DNA of 12,266 bases. Source: CAZIWJ01 sp964542855 (lineage in GTDB: Bacteria; Bacteroidota; Bacteroidia; Cytophagales; Cyclobacteriaceae). The stretch lies in contig CAZIWJ010000099.1 of assembly GCA_964542855.1 (NCBI GenBank), forward strand, positions 1-12,266, written 5' to 3'. The position numbers and the translations under genes were made by a program. Position 1 is the first letter of the stretch. Every line of letters begins with the position of its first letter. Below the pieces are notes generated by a model that worked only from the letters and a program-made list of their open reading frames with translations, ran no database searches and was not told where the DNA came from. Shown in pieces: positions 1-7,461 of this stretch.

Positions 1-485
1 CGCTCACAACAAGCATGAACAACAAAATCATAGAATACTATAATAACATATACCTCGAAAAATACTCTGTCCTGAATCCACAGTATACGGAAAAGTTTAT
101 TGAAATTGCTGCAAACAGCAAGGTGCTGAGCTTTCAATTGATGGAAAACCAGGAAAAGGAACTGTTAGCCGTTCAGGCCATTTACTATACCGGTGGAAAA
201 ATAACTACGCCATTCATAGGTTACGACACTTCGTTACCCCGTGAGGAAGGCATTTATCGCCTAATGAACATGCAGTTAATGCAGGAGGCTATTAATAAGA
301 ATTTATTCCTGAACATGAGTTCCGGGGCAGGTAAGTTTAAAAAGCAGCGGGGAGGTGAGCCCAGTTTTGAACATCATTTTGTTTATGTTAACCATCTGAG
401 TAATTTCAGGCAGCTAATATGGAAAGTGTTAAACTTTTTTTCGGAAAGATACGCCAAGCCCGCAATGATACACTATCAGGTATAA
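1..485 (+). CDS. GNAT/FemAB-like acyltransferase, C-terminal part (cut by window edge)
   Basis: The reading frame is open from the first bases of the window through the ATG at 15, so this is most likely the 3' part of a longer gene and not a 156-residue protein. What remains resembles the C-terminal half of GNAT-fold acyltransferases of the FemAB/BioF2-like type: a beta-rich stretch (ELLAVQAIYYTGGKITTPF), a helix followed by LNMSSGAGKFKKQRGG, then EHHFVYVNHL. In that superfamily the last segment completes the acyl-donor fold; the substrate cannot be read from this fragment. The C-terminus (FFSERYAKPAMIHYQV) is basic and aromatic. The next gene starts 12 bases after the stop on the same strand, suggesting co-transcription. 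Family assignment rests on overall resemblance, not on a decisive catalytic motif. Confidence 0.6.
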   Translation, partial: LTTSMNNKIIEYYNNIYLEKYSVLNPQYTEKFIEIAANSKVLSFQLMENQEKELLAVQAIYYTGGKITTPFIGYDTSLPREEGIYRLMNMQLMQEAINKNLFLNMSSGAGKFKKQRGGEPSFEHHFVYVNHLSNFRQLIWKVLNFFSERYAKPAMIHYQV

Positions 486-497
486 TATTCATTATTT

Positions 498-1142
498 ATG
501 CACCCTACTATTTACGGCATATTAACCGGGCTTGTATTCATATTATTCGTGGGCCCGTCTTTCTTTTACCTTATAGGGGTTGGAATGAAACAAGGTTTTA
601 AAAAGGCTGGTTTATTTGCAGCAGGTATTATTATCAGCGACATGATGCTCCTACTGGCTATTTTTTATGGTTTGTCGAAGTTTTTCGAGAGCCAGATATT
701 TCAAAAAACATTCAGCCTTTTTGCCGGGATAGCCATTCTTTACATCGGATACCAGTACCTGACCAAGCACGTAAAGCATTCCAGAAGTTCAGGTGAGGCT
801 GATTTACCCCTAATGATGTATTTGTTCAAAGGGTTTGCCATTAATTTTATTAACCCGTTTACTGTACTGGTTTGGGTGGGTATCCTGGGTACATTAAATA
901 TACAAGAAGAATATACGGAACAAGAGTATTACTTTTTCTTTACCGGCTTACTGAGTACGATTTTTTGTATAGATTTAATGAAGGCGTTTCTGGCTAAAAG
1001 GTTAGGGGAAATACTGAATGAGAAAATCATTCAGAAAATTGACCGGGTTCTGGGGATCATTTTTATTCTGCTGTCAGTAAACATGTTTTACAATTTCCTG
1101 AGGCTAACCTTTGGGTGGGAGTGGCAATTATCGCCCATGTAG
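498..1142 (+). CDS. LysE family translocator (small-molecule/amino acid exporter)
   Basis: A 214-residue, very hydrophobic inner-membrane protein with about six membrane segments (roughly residues 5-28, 38-60, 69-88, 111-134, 144-166 and 183-203). LysE/RhtB landmarks are present: GP at 19-20 inside TM1 (LFVGPSFFYL), an acidic residue in TM2 (D48), the FKGFAINFINP stretch at 110-120 entering TM4, and D159/K162 in TM5. The length matches the family (about 200-215). Members export amino acids or related metabolites; the substrate is not predictable here. The gene follows the acyltransferase gene by 12 bases, so the two may be transcribed together. It ends 3 bases from the stop of the convergent lipoprotein gene, leaving no room for a conventional terminator between them. 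Confidence 0.85.
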   Translation: MHPTIYGILTGLVFILFVGPSFFYLIGVGMKQGFKKAGLFAAGIIISDMMLLLAIFYGLSKFFESQIFQKTFSLFAGIAILYIGYQYLTKHVKHSRSSGEADLPLMMYLFKGFAINFINPFTVLVWVGILGTLNIQEEYTEQEYYFFFTGLLSTIFCIDLMKAFLAKRLGEILNEKIIQKIDRVLGIIFILLSVNMFYNFLRLTFGWEWQLSPM

Positions 1143-1150
1143 TTGCTACA
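1138..1150. repeat. Short inverted repeat spanning two convergent stop codons
   Basis: TGTAG-ttg-CTACA lies exactly over the two convergent ends and extends one base each side to ATGTAG/CTACAT (1137-1151). Both genes end with the same Met codon plus TAG, mirrored. The 6-bp arms are short and AT-leaning, and no T-run follows, so terminator function is doubtful. Confidence 0.4.
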
Positions 1151-1604
1151 TCCTGAGTCTTACTTCATCTTTGTATTCTATGGGTACCCGAAATGAAAAC
1201 CCATAAGCTTTAACCCGTGCAGTACCTTCAAATAGAACGTCTTTGGTAGATCCAGTAAATATACTAATTGCCGTGTTCAACAGCCCCCCGTTTAATTCTT
1301 TTAATGAAACCTTTGTACTAACCGGTACCGTAAATTCCGACTCAGGCTTAATGACCAGATTATAATCCCGATTTATAGTAGCTGCTTTTATGCCGTCTAC
1401 ACTGATCACAAGATCAACATTTTTCAATTTCACCTTTCTGTCGTTAGTGTTGAAAAGCACAACATTAGCATTAACCTCAGCAGCATTGCTATTAATCAGC
1501 TTAAATTTCAGGCCTTCAATTTTCCTGAATTCAGGGGCATCGAGAGGCTCACAGGCAAACAGCACTAATACGGAAATCAGGATAAACCAGGAAGTTATTT
1601 TCAT
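1146..1604 (-). CDS. LEA type 2 domain lipoprotein
   Basis: A 152-residue protein with a lipoprotein signal peptide: a basic start (MK), a hydrophobic core at residues 3-16 and the lipobox LFAC at 15-18, so C18 would be lipidated. The mature part resembles the LEA type 2 (water-stress/hypersensitive-response) beta-sandwich: residues about 28-145 alternate strands such as LKFKLINSNAAEVNANVVLFN, with the second half ending in FSFRVPIEYKDEVRLRM. Bacterial LEA2 lipoproteins are envelope proteins of unclear function. The residues after C18 (EPLDA) do not look like a known surface-export signal, so periplasmic-facing anchoring is the simpler guess. It lies 73 bases downstream of lspA, whose product should process it, but the gap may hold its own weak promoter (1624-1653). 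Confidence 0.8.
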   Translation of the reverse strand: MKITSWFILISVLVLFACEPLDAPEFRKIEGLKFKLINSNAAEVNANVVLFNTNDRKVKLKNVDLVISVDGIKAATINRDYNLVIKPESEFTVPVSTKVSLKELNGGLLNTAISIFTGSTKDVLFEGTARVKAYGFSFRVPIEYKDEVRLRM

Positions 1605-1623
1605 ATTATGGATCAGGTAAAGA

Positions 1624-1653
1624 AAATGGTATTAAGTAACGGTCAAATAACAA
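1624..1653 (-). promoter_or_regulatory. Weak candidate Bacteroidota promoter for the LEA2 lipoprotein gene
   Basis: Reading the minus strand, TTG (1653-1651) is followed after 19 bases by TACCATTT (1631-1624). The spacing and the TA fit the Bacteroidota pattern TTG-N19-TAnnTTTG, but the TTTG part matches only in part (ATTT). It lies about 20 bases upstream of the ATG at 1604. It could be chance in AT-rich sequence. Confidence 0.25.
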
Positions 1654-1677
1654 GATTATGACGGCTGACACAATGAG

Positions 1678-2298
1678 TCAGTTGTTACCCTGGGTAGAGG
1701 TTTCGCTTTTAACGGTAGTATCGTGATGGGCAAAGAAACGCTTTTGCATAATTAATATCGTTGCTACCCCGCAGAAAATAGAAGCGTCAGCAATATTAAA
1801 TATAGGCCATAAGGCCATGTATCTTCCACCCCATCCGGGTACCCATTCCGGAACCTGTCCTTCCCAAATATCGACATAAAACATGTCTACTACCTGCCCG
1901 TGAAACCAGGGCGTTGCCGAACCCTGAGGTGCATTATCCAGCAAAACTCCGTAGAAAGTGCTATCGATCACATTCCCGATAGCACCTCCCAGAATGAGGG
2001 CAACAGACCACAATAAGCCGGTGTGTACTCCACGTTTAGCCAGTAGAAATAAATAGTACCCGATGCCTACCATGGCAAACAAACGGAAAATAGTAAGTAC
2101 TAGCTTACCGTACTCCGACCCTAATTCCATACCGAAGGCCATTCCCGGATTTAGCGTGTAATGAAGTTTAAACCAGTTACCAAGAACAGGAATCTGCCCC
2201 AGTACACCTAACTCCATATTATAATGAACCAGCATTTTAACCGTCTGGTCTACTATAATAATAAACAGGCTCAGTAGAAAGTATTTTCCGTATTTCAC
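1678..2298 (-). CDS. lspA: Lipoprotein signal peptidase (signal peptidase II)
   Basis: An inner-membrane aspartyl protease that cleaves the signal peptide of diacylglyceryl-modified prolipoproteins. Family landmarks appear in order: VDQ at 16-18 in TM1, NPGMAFG at 50-56, GGAIGNVID at 104-112, VVDMFYV at 136-142 and FNIADASI at 167-174. D138 and D171 are the expected catalytic pair. Four membrane segments fall near 5-24, 66-87, 95-112 and 168-185. At 206 residues it exceeds the usual 160-170; the extra length lies in the segments around 113-135 and 143-163 and in a polar tail after 188, as is common in Bacteroidota LspA. The start codon is GTG (2298-2296), preceded by GGAAG only 3 bases upstream; no usable ATG precedes TM1, which supports GTG. 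It follows ileS by 32 bases, the classic ileS-lspA pairing. Confidence 0.97.
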   Translation of the reverse strand: MKYGKYFLLSLFIIIVDQTVKMLVHYNMELGVLGQIPVLGNWFKLHYTLNPGMAFGMELGSEYGKLVLTIFRLFAMVGIGYYLFLLAKRGVHTGLLWSVALILGGAIGNVIDSTFYGVLLDNAPQGSATPWFHGQVVDMFYVDIWEGQVPEWVPGWGGRYMALWPIFNIADASIFCGVATILIMQKRFFAHHDTTVKSETSTQGNN

Positions 2299-2330
2299 TA
2301 GCTTCCAGATTAGTTGTAGTGGATGAGTAT

Positions 2331-5300
2331 TTACACTTTTTTGAGTGCTACACGCAGAGAATAATCGTCCATATCAAGAACGTGCGCCTCACCCGAAAGT
2401 TGTTCAGCTACTTCTAACTCAACGGCCTGAGTTTCGGCGCAGATGTATGATTTATACTCTTCAATGGAGGAATTTACTATTTCCTCCTCTGACTGTACAG
2501 CTACTTCAATCTTATCCTGCACCTCCAGATTAAGGTCTTTCCGTAAATTCTGTATTCGGTTCACCAAATCACGGGCTATTCCCTCTCTTTTCAGGGTATC
2601 GGTAATGTTAATATCCAGGGCTACGGTCAGGTTACCTTCCCGGGCAACTGACCAGCCGGGAATATCCTCGGAAGAAATTTCCACATCTTCGAGCGTAAGT
2701 TCAACCTGTTCATCTTTCAGGGCAAGCTGTATTTTTTGCTCACGCTCTAGCTGGTTGATTTCCTCCTGACCCATTTTAGCAAGCGCAGCGGTAATGTCTT
2801 TCATTTTTTTACCGTACTGTTTACCAAGCTTTCGGAAGTTAGGCTTAATCTTCTTTACTAAAACCCCGGAGGTATCATCGATAAACTCAATTTGCTTTAC
2901 ATTAACCTCCGTGAGGATTAGGTCTTCCATTTCCTGAATCTCTTCTTTTACGTCATCGCTAAGCACCGGAATCAGGATTCGGGAAAGAGGCTGTCGTACT
3001 TTAATAGTGTGCTGCTTACGAAGCGAATGTACGAGCGAAGAAGCATTTTGTGCCAGCTTCATTTTATGCTCCAGTTGCTGGTTAATATCAGCGTCTTCTA
3101 CCGTTGGGAAATCAGCCAGGTGTACCGATATGCTGTCTTCTCGCTTGGTAGTGCCATTCAGGTCGCAATACAAATACTCACTGTAGAAGGGAGCTATGGG
3201 CGACATCAGTTTGGCGATGTTGAGCAGGCAATCGTACAATGTCTGGTAGGCTGCTATTTTACTGGTATTATACTCTCCCTGCCAAAACCGTTTTCTGTTC
3301 AGGCGAACGTACCAGTTGCTTAAATCGTCTATCACAAAACCCTGTATTAACCTTGCTGCCCGGGTAGGCTCGTATTCAGCATAAGCCTCATCAACCGCCC
3401 GGGTTAGGGTATTCATTTTAGAAATTATCCAGCGGTCGCTCTCTTTCCTTTCGGCGTAGGGTATAGCATCTTCTTTGAAGGTGAATCCGTCCAGGTTAGC
3501 GTAAAGGGCAAAGAAGGAATAAGTATTTTGCAAAGTTCCCAGGAACTTTCGTTGTACTTCCTGAACACCTTCCAGGTTGAACTTCAGGTTATCCCAGGGG
3601 TTGGCATTTGCTATCATGTACCAGCGAGTGGCATCAGCGCCATACTGGTTCAGCGTATCGAAGGGAGAAATTACATTACCTTTACGTTTCGACATCTTTT
3701 CCCCGTTCTTATCGAGAACCAAGCCAGTAGAAACAACATTCTCAAACGCTACACTATCGTACAGTAAACCAGCAATTGCGTGCAGGGTGAAGAACCACCC
3801 ACGGGTTTGGTCTACCCCTTCCGAAATGAAATCGGCCGGAAAATTCTTCTCAAAAATTTCTTTATTCTCGAACGGATAATGCCACTGGGCATAAGGCATG
3901 GCACCGGAGTCAAACCAGACATCAATTAAGTCAGGTTCCCGGTACATTTTTTTCCCCGAGGCACTCACCAGGATAATATCATCAACGTAAGGCCGGTGAA
4001 GGTCAAAATCATCTCCGATGGTTCCCTGCATAAAGCCGGCCTCAACTGCTTTTTCCACTTCAGCCTTTAGTTCGGCAAGTGAACCAATGCATATCTCTTC
4101 AGCTCCGTTCTCACTGCGCCAAATGGGCAGAGGCGTTCCCCAGTATCGGGAGCGGCTCAAGTTCCAGTCGACCAGATTCTCCAGCCAGTTTCCAAAACGC
4201 CCGGTGCCGGTAGAAGCAGGCTTCCAGTTAATAGTATTATTCAAGTGAATTAGCCGATCTTTCAGGGCAGTGGTACGGACAAACCACGATTCAAGCGGGT
4301 AATACAATACTGGCTTATCGGTTCGCCAGCAATGCGGGTAACTGTGTTCGTACTTTTCTACCTTGAATGCCTTGTTTTCTTCTTTTAGTTTGATGGCAAT
4401 TTTTACGTCGGTAGACTTGTAATCGGGATCCGATTCGTCCTCGTCATCGTAATTTTTAACCGGCATGTCAGCGAAATCGGTGATTTCTTTAACGAAGCGA
4501 CCTTTGCGATTAACAATAGGTACATCGTTTCCGGCTTCATCTTTTACCATTACACCGGGTATACCGTGCTGTTCCAGCGCCTGGAAGTCGTCAGAACCAA
4601 AGGTTTTAGAAAGGTGCACCAACCCGGTACCGTCTTCAGTTGTTACAAAATCGGCTGCTATTACGGTAAAAGCAGGCTTGGGTAACTTTACGTAAGGCAT
4701 CAGCTGCTTATAATTCAGGCCGACCAGTTGCTCACCTTTAAACTCTTCAATTACCTCGTAGGGCACATGTTTATCACCTGGCTGGTAATCTTCCACCCGT
4801 TTATCAGCTGCTTTCTTGCTGAAATAGGCATCCATTCGTTCTTTGGCCAAAATTACGTTCACTAGCCTGAACGTGTAAGGGTTGAAGGTTTTCACCTTTA
4901 CGTAATCGATATTTTTTCCAACTGCGATGGCCGAGTTTGCCGGTAGGGTCCAGGGAGTTGTGGTCCAGGCCAGCAGGTAATCATTTTCTGTACCTTCAAC
5001 TTTAAACTGGCCAACGATAGAAGTATCTTTTATTTCCCGGTACGCTCCCGGCTGATTGAGTTCGTGAGAACTCAGGCCGGTTCCGGCTGCCGGTGAGAAA
5101 GGCTGAATGGTATACCCTTTGTAAAGTAACCCTTTGTCGTACATTTTCTTAAGTAAATACCAAAGGGTTTCCATGTAGGGTTGCTTAAAAGTAACGTAGG
5201 GATCGTCGAGGTCAACCCAGTATCCCATCATGCGAGTTAGCTCATTCCATTCGTCGGTGTAACGAAGCACAGCTTCCCGGCATTTCTGGTTATAATCCTC

Positions 5301-5639
5301 AACCGATATTTTTTTTCCGATATCTTCTTTGGTGATCCCGAGTTCTTTTTCAACTTTCAGTTCCACCGGTAATCCATGGGTGTCCCATCCTCCTTTTCGT
5401 TTTACCTGATAACCTTTCAGGGTTTTGTAACGGCAAAAGAGATCCTTAATAGTTCGGGCCATTACGTGGTGAATGCCTGGTGTACCGTTGGCTGAAGGAG
5501 GCCCTTCGTAAAAAGTAAAGGTTTCCCGGCCCTCTCTCGAAGTTACCGACTGTTCGAAAATTTTGTGGTCCTCCCAGAATTTTCTCACCTCGTGATCAAT
5601 TCCGGCGTAATCTATATTTTTGTGTTCAGGATATTTCAC
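2331..5639 (-). CDS. ileS: Isoleucine--tRNA ligase, type 2 (IleRS2-like) with altered HIGH motif
   Basis: A cytoplasmic class I synthetase that charges tRNA-Ile, 1102 residues. The N-terminal Rossmann core opens with PPSANGTPGIHHVMAR (47-62), where the HIGH signature reads GIHH (55-58). The CP1 editing domain shows WTTTPWTLPAN (225-235) and GTGLVH...FGSDD (337-351). WNLSRSRYWGTPLPIW (492-507), DVWFDSGA (573-580) and KMSKR (648-652) complete the catalytic core. The anticodon-binding helical region follows from about 695. The C-terminal part holds only isolated cysteines (C804, C825, C1067), so the zinc-finger tail of type 1 bacterial IleRS is absent, as expected for the eukaryote-like type 2 clade. 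The start codon is GTG; MKYPEHK matches the usual beginning of Bacteroidota IleRS, and a purine-rich AGAGGAA sits just upstream. The likely promoter is at 5686-5693. Confidence 0.98.
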   Translation of the reverse strand: MKYPEHKNIDYAGIDHEVRKFWEDHKIFEQSVTSREGRETFTFYEGPPSANGTPGIHHVMARTIKDLFCRYKTLKGYQVKRKGGWDTHGLPVELKVEKELGITKEDIGKKISVEDYNQKCREAVLRYTDEWNELTRMMGYWVDLDDPYVTFKQPYMETLWYLLKKMYDKGLLYKGYTIQPFSPAAGTGLSSHELNQPGAYREIKDTSIVGQFKVEGTENDYLLAWTTTPWTLPANSAIAVGKNIDYVKVKTFNPYTFRLVNVILAKERMDAYFSKKAADKRVEDYQPGDKHVPYEVIEEFKGEQLVGLNYKQLMPYVKLPKPAFTVIAADFVTTEDGTGLVHLSKTFGSDDFQALEQHGIPGVMVKDEAGNDVPIVNRKGRFVKEITDFADMPVKNYDDEDESDPDYKSTDVKIAIKLKEENKAFKVEKYEHSYPHCWRTDKPVLYYPLESWFVRTTALKDRLIHLNNTINWKPASTGTGRFGNWLENLVDWNLSRSRYWGTPLPIWRSENGAEEICIGSLAELKAEVEKAVEAGFMQGTIGDDFDLHRPYVDDIILVSASGKKMYREPDLIDVWFDSGAMPYAQWHYPFENKEIFEKNFPADFISEGVDQTRGWFFTLHAIAGLLYDSVAFENVVSTGLVLDKNGEKMSKRKGNVISPFDTLNQYGADATRWYMIANANPWDNLKFNLEGVQEVQRKFLGTLQNTYSFFALYANLDGFTFKEDAIPYAERKESDRWIISKMNTLTRAVDEAYAEYEPTRAARLIQGFVIDDLSNWYVRLNRKRFWQGEYNTSKIAAYQTLYDCLLNIAKLMSPIAPFYSEYLYCDLNGTTKREDSISVHLADFPTVEDADINQQLEHKMKLAQNASSLVHSLRKQHTIKVRQPLSRILIPVLSDDVKEEIQEMEDLILTEVNVKQIEFIDDTSGVLVKKIKPNFRKLGKQYGKKMKDITAALAKMGQEEINQLEREQKIQLALKDEQVELTLEDVEISSEDIPGWSVAREGNLTVALDINITDTLKREGIARDLVNRIQNLRKDLNLEVQDKIEVAVQSEEEIVNSSIEEYKSYICAETQAVELEVAEQLSGEAHVLDMDDYSLRVALKKV

Positions 5640-5684
5640 GGTTCCTCTACGCTGTTCTTTTCTGTGTGGTAATGTATAATACTT

Positions 5685-5709
5685 GCAAAGGTAAAAAAAT
5701 TACCTTTGC
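5685..5709. repeat. 25-base perfect inverted repeat between the SDR gene and ileS
   Basis: The arms GCAAAGGTAA (5685-5694) and TTACCTTTGC (5700-5709) are perfect 10-bp complements around an A5 loop. It begins one base after the SDR gene's TAA stop (5711-5713). As RNA it would form a 10-bp hairpin with a U5 loop, but no U-run follows the downstream arm, so it is not a textbook terminator. Each arm also carries TACCTTTG, reading in opposite directions, which matches the Bacteroidota -7 promoter element. Confidence 0.8.
5686..5693 (-). promoter_or_regulatory. Candidate -7 promoter element of the ileS-lspA operon
   Basis: On the minus strand this reads TACCTTTG followed by CA, an exact match to the Bacteroidota sigma-A -7 consensus TAnnTTTG. 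Transcription would start near 5680, giving a leader of about 40 bases before the GTG at 5639. No TTG is found at the usual 19-21 base spacing upstream, so the -33 element is weak or missing. The leader is too short for a T-box or similar riboswitch. Confidence 0.55.
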
Positions 5710-5710
5710 T

Positions 5711-6469
5711 TTAATGAACATAACTTCCTGCATTCATGTCGAATGTACATCCCGTGGCATGATCGGCCATGCCACATTGCAGAAATACAACCATGGGAGC
5801 AATGTTTTCGGGAGTAGTCAGTTCATTTAATGCTATCCCCTGCCTGGCAAAGTCTTCTCCGTATTCGTTAATGAATTGTTCTGCCATTTCAGTGCGGGTA
5901 AAGCCTGGTGCCAGGTCGAAAGCAGTAATACCCTGTTTTCCGTAAGCCCGGGCAATAGACCGGGTTAACGCAACCATCCCACCTTTTGAGGCAGCATAAG
6001 CCATGTAATCGGCTGTATCTCCCCTGAAAGCTGCCCTGGAAGAAACATTAACAATACGCCCTCCTCCTTTTTCCAGGAAATGATTAATTGCTTTTTTACA
6101 AAGCAGTGCAGTAGCTTTCAGGTTTACAGCCAGGGTTTGCTCAAACTCACTTATCCAGGCTGAATCGGCTGAACTAATGTCTGAACGAATTGCAATTCCG
6201 GCATTGTTTACCAACCCGTGAAGGGTACCGACTCTTGAAACAGCCTGCCCAAAAAGTTGGCCTACCTGTTCAGGCTCAGAAAGCTCGGCCTGTATTGTGA
6301 ACGATCCGTTACCCGCCTCGTTAGCTAATGCTTCGGCTTTGTTTTTACTTCTGGAGTAATGAACAACCACTCGGGCTCCGGCCTGGCCTAAAGCCCGGGC
6401 AATAGCTGCTCCGATACCCCTGCTGGCCCCGGTAACGAGTATGTTTTTGTCCTTCAGGTTTAATTCCAT
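5711..6469 (-). CDS. SDR family NAD(P)-dependent oxidoreductase (FabG-like)
   Basis: A 252-residue classical short-chain dehydrogenase/reductase. The Rossmann fold shows TGASRGIG (13-20) for dinucleotide binding, NNAG (88-91), a catalytic serine in NVSS (141-144), and YxxxK as Y158-K162; N116 in AVNLKA completes the tetrad. Basic residues after the second strand (YSRSKNK, 38-44) favour NADPH. PGFTRTEM (188-195) is the usual loop after the active site. The sequence is closest in feel to 3-oxoacyl-ACP reductase FabG, but SDRs with this layout reduce many substrates, and no fatty-acid gene is nearby, so the substrate is left open. It starts at ATG 6469, 65 bases after rsgA on the same strand, with no clear Shine-Dalgarno. 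It may be the last gene of the waaA-rsgA unit or have its own promoter. Confidence 0.9.
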   Translation of the reverse strand: MELNLKDKNILVTGASRGIGAAIARALGQAGARVVVHYSRSKNKAEALANEAGNGSFTIQAELSEPEQVGQLFGQAVSRVGTLHGLVNNAGIAIRSDISSADSAWISEFEQTLAVNLKATALLCKKAINHFLEKGGGRIVNVSSRAAFRGDTADYMAYAASKGGMVALTRSIARAYGKQGITAFDLAPGFTRTEMAEQFINEYGEDFARQGIALNELTTPENIAPMVVFLQCGMADHATGCTFDMNAGSYVH

Positions 6470-6534
6470 GATTTGATTTTTAAAGTACTATACAAACAAT
6501 TAACCGAACAGATGTTTTTTTAAAACCAGGCAGT

Positions 6535-7461
6535 TTATCGCCGGTTATCTCCACCTTCCAGCATACTCAGGTAGCTGTGATACCGCGAGTAAGGAATTTC
6601 ATCGGCTTCTACAGCCTGCCGAATAGCACAGCCTGGTTCCTGCAGGTGACGGCAATTGTGGAATTTACAAGCTCCAAGCCGTTCTCTGAATTCTGGGAAA
6701 TAGTGACCCAGTTCATCTTCTTCAATGTCGATTAATCCCAGCTCTTTTATACCCGGTGAGTCGATAATGTAAGTCTGTTCGTTAGCAGCGAACATTTCAG
6801 CAAAGGTAGTGGTATGCACTCCTTTATTTGCAAAATCGGAAACCTCAGCGGTTTTTAACTCTGCACCCGGAATGATTTTATTAATCAGAGTCGATTTTCC
6901 CACCCCGGAATGTCCGCTAACCAGGGTCGTTTTTCCTCGTAAAAACTCTTTTACCTGGTTTATATCTTGGGTATCAAAAGCACAAATTTCCAGGGTCTGG
7001 TAGCCGATGCTATCATAGATGTCCATTACTTCAGCTTGCATTTCCAGTCCTGCGGGTTCTAGGATATCTTTCTTGTTGAAAATGATGCAGGTAGGAATCC
7101 GGAAAGTTTCAGCAGTTACCAGGAAACGATCGATAAAGCCCAGCGAAGTTCGCGGATAGGCCAGGGTAACAATTACCGCTGCCTGGTCAATATTCGCTGC
7201 CAGCATATGTCCGTGACTTGCTTTGTGGGTCGATTTACGAAGAATGTAGTTTTCTCTAGATAAAATATTGGTAATAACGGCAGTGTTATCATCGGTTCCG
7301 GACTCAGTTTCTACTTCTACGTAATCACCTACGGCAATCGGATTAGTTACTTTCAAGCCCTTTACTTTAAACTTTCCTCTGAGCCTGCAAGCTACTTTCT
7401 GGCCGCCCTCAAGACGAACCTGGTACCAGGATCCCGTTGATTTGAATACTCTCCCTTTCAT
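6535..7461 (-). CDS. rsgA: Small ribosomal subunit biogenesis GTPase RsgA
   Basis: A circularly permuted GTPase that acts late in 30S subunit assembly. The N-terminal OB-fold domain (about 1-70, with VGDYVEVE at 44-51) is followed by the permuted G domain: G4 NKKD at 129-132, P-loop GHSGVGKST at 183-191, the KGVHTTT switch at 213-219 and G3 DSPG at 234-237. The order G4-G1-G3 is diagnostic. The C-terminal zinc-binding module shows C265, C270, H272 and C278. The length of 308 residues is normal. Its ATG overlaps the waaA stop in an ATGA arrangement (7458-7461), indicating translational coupling. The pairing with waaA is not functionally obvious. Confidence 0.97.
   Translation of the reverse strand: MKGRVFKSTGSWYQVRLEGGQKVACRLRGKFKVKGLKVTNPIAVGDYVEVETESGTDDNTAVITNILSRENYILRKSTHKASHGHMLAANIDQAAVIVTLAYPRTSLGFIDRFLVTAETFRIPTCIIFNKKDILEPAGLEMQAEVMDIYDSIGYQTLEICAFDTQDINQVKEFLRGKTTLVSGHSGVGKSTLINKIIPGAELKTAEVSDFANKGVHTTTFAEMFAANEQTYIIDSPGIKELGLIDIEEDELGHYFPEFRERLGACKFHNCRHLQEPGCAIRQAVEADEIPYSRYHSYLSMLEGGDNRR

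Noticed and set aside
419..601. A 60-codon plus-strand frame bridging the acyltransferase and LysE genes
   Set aside because: It overlaps both real genes in another frame and has no coherent domain.
2443..2769. Plus-strand open frames of 60-108 codons inside ileS
   Set aside because: They are antisense to a fully conserved synthetase and serine/arginine-rich, as expected of shadow frames.
5685..5709. Classical Rho-independent terminator for the SDR gene
   Set aside because: The stem is AT-rich, and the T-run lies in the loop and not after the second arm; kept only as an inverted repeat with promoter elements.
5640..5710. T-box or other riboswitch upstream of ileS
   Set aside because: The gap is only 71 bases and the predicted leader about 40; there is no room for a specifier stem or T-box bulge, and this lineage is not known for T-box control.
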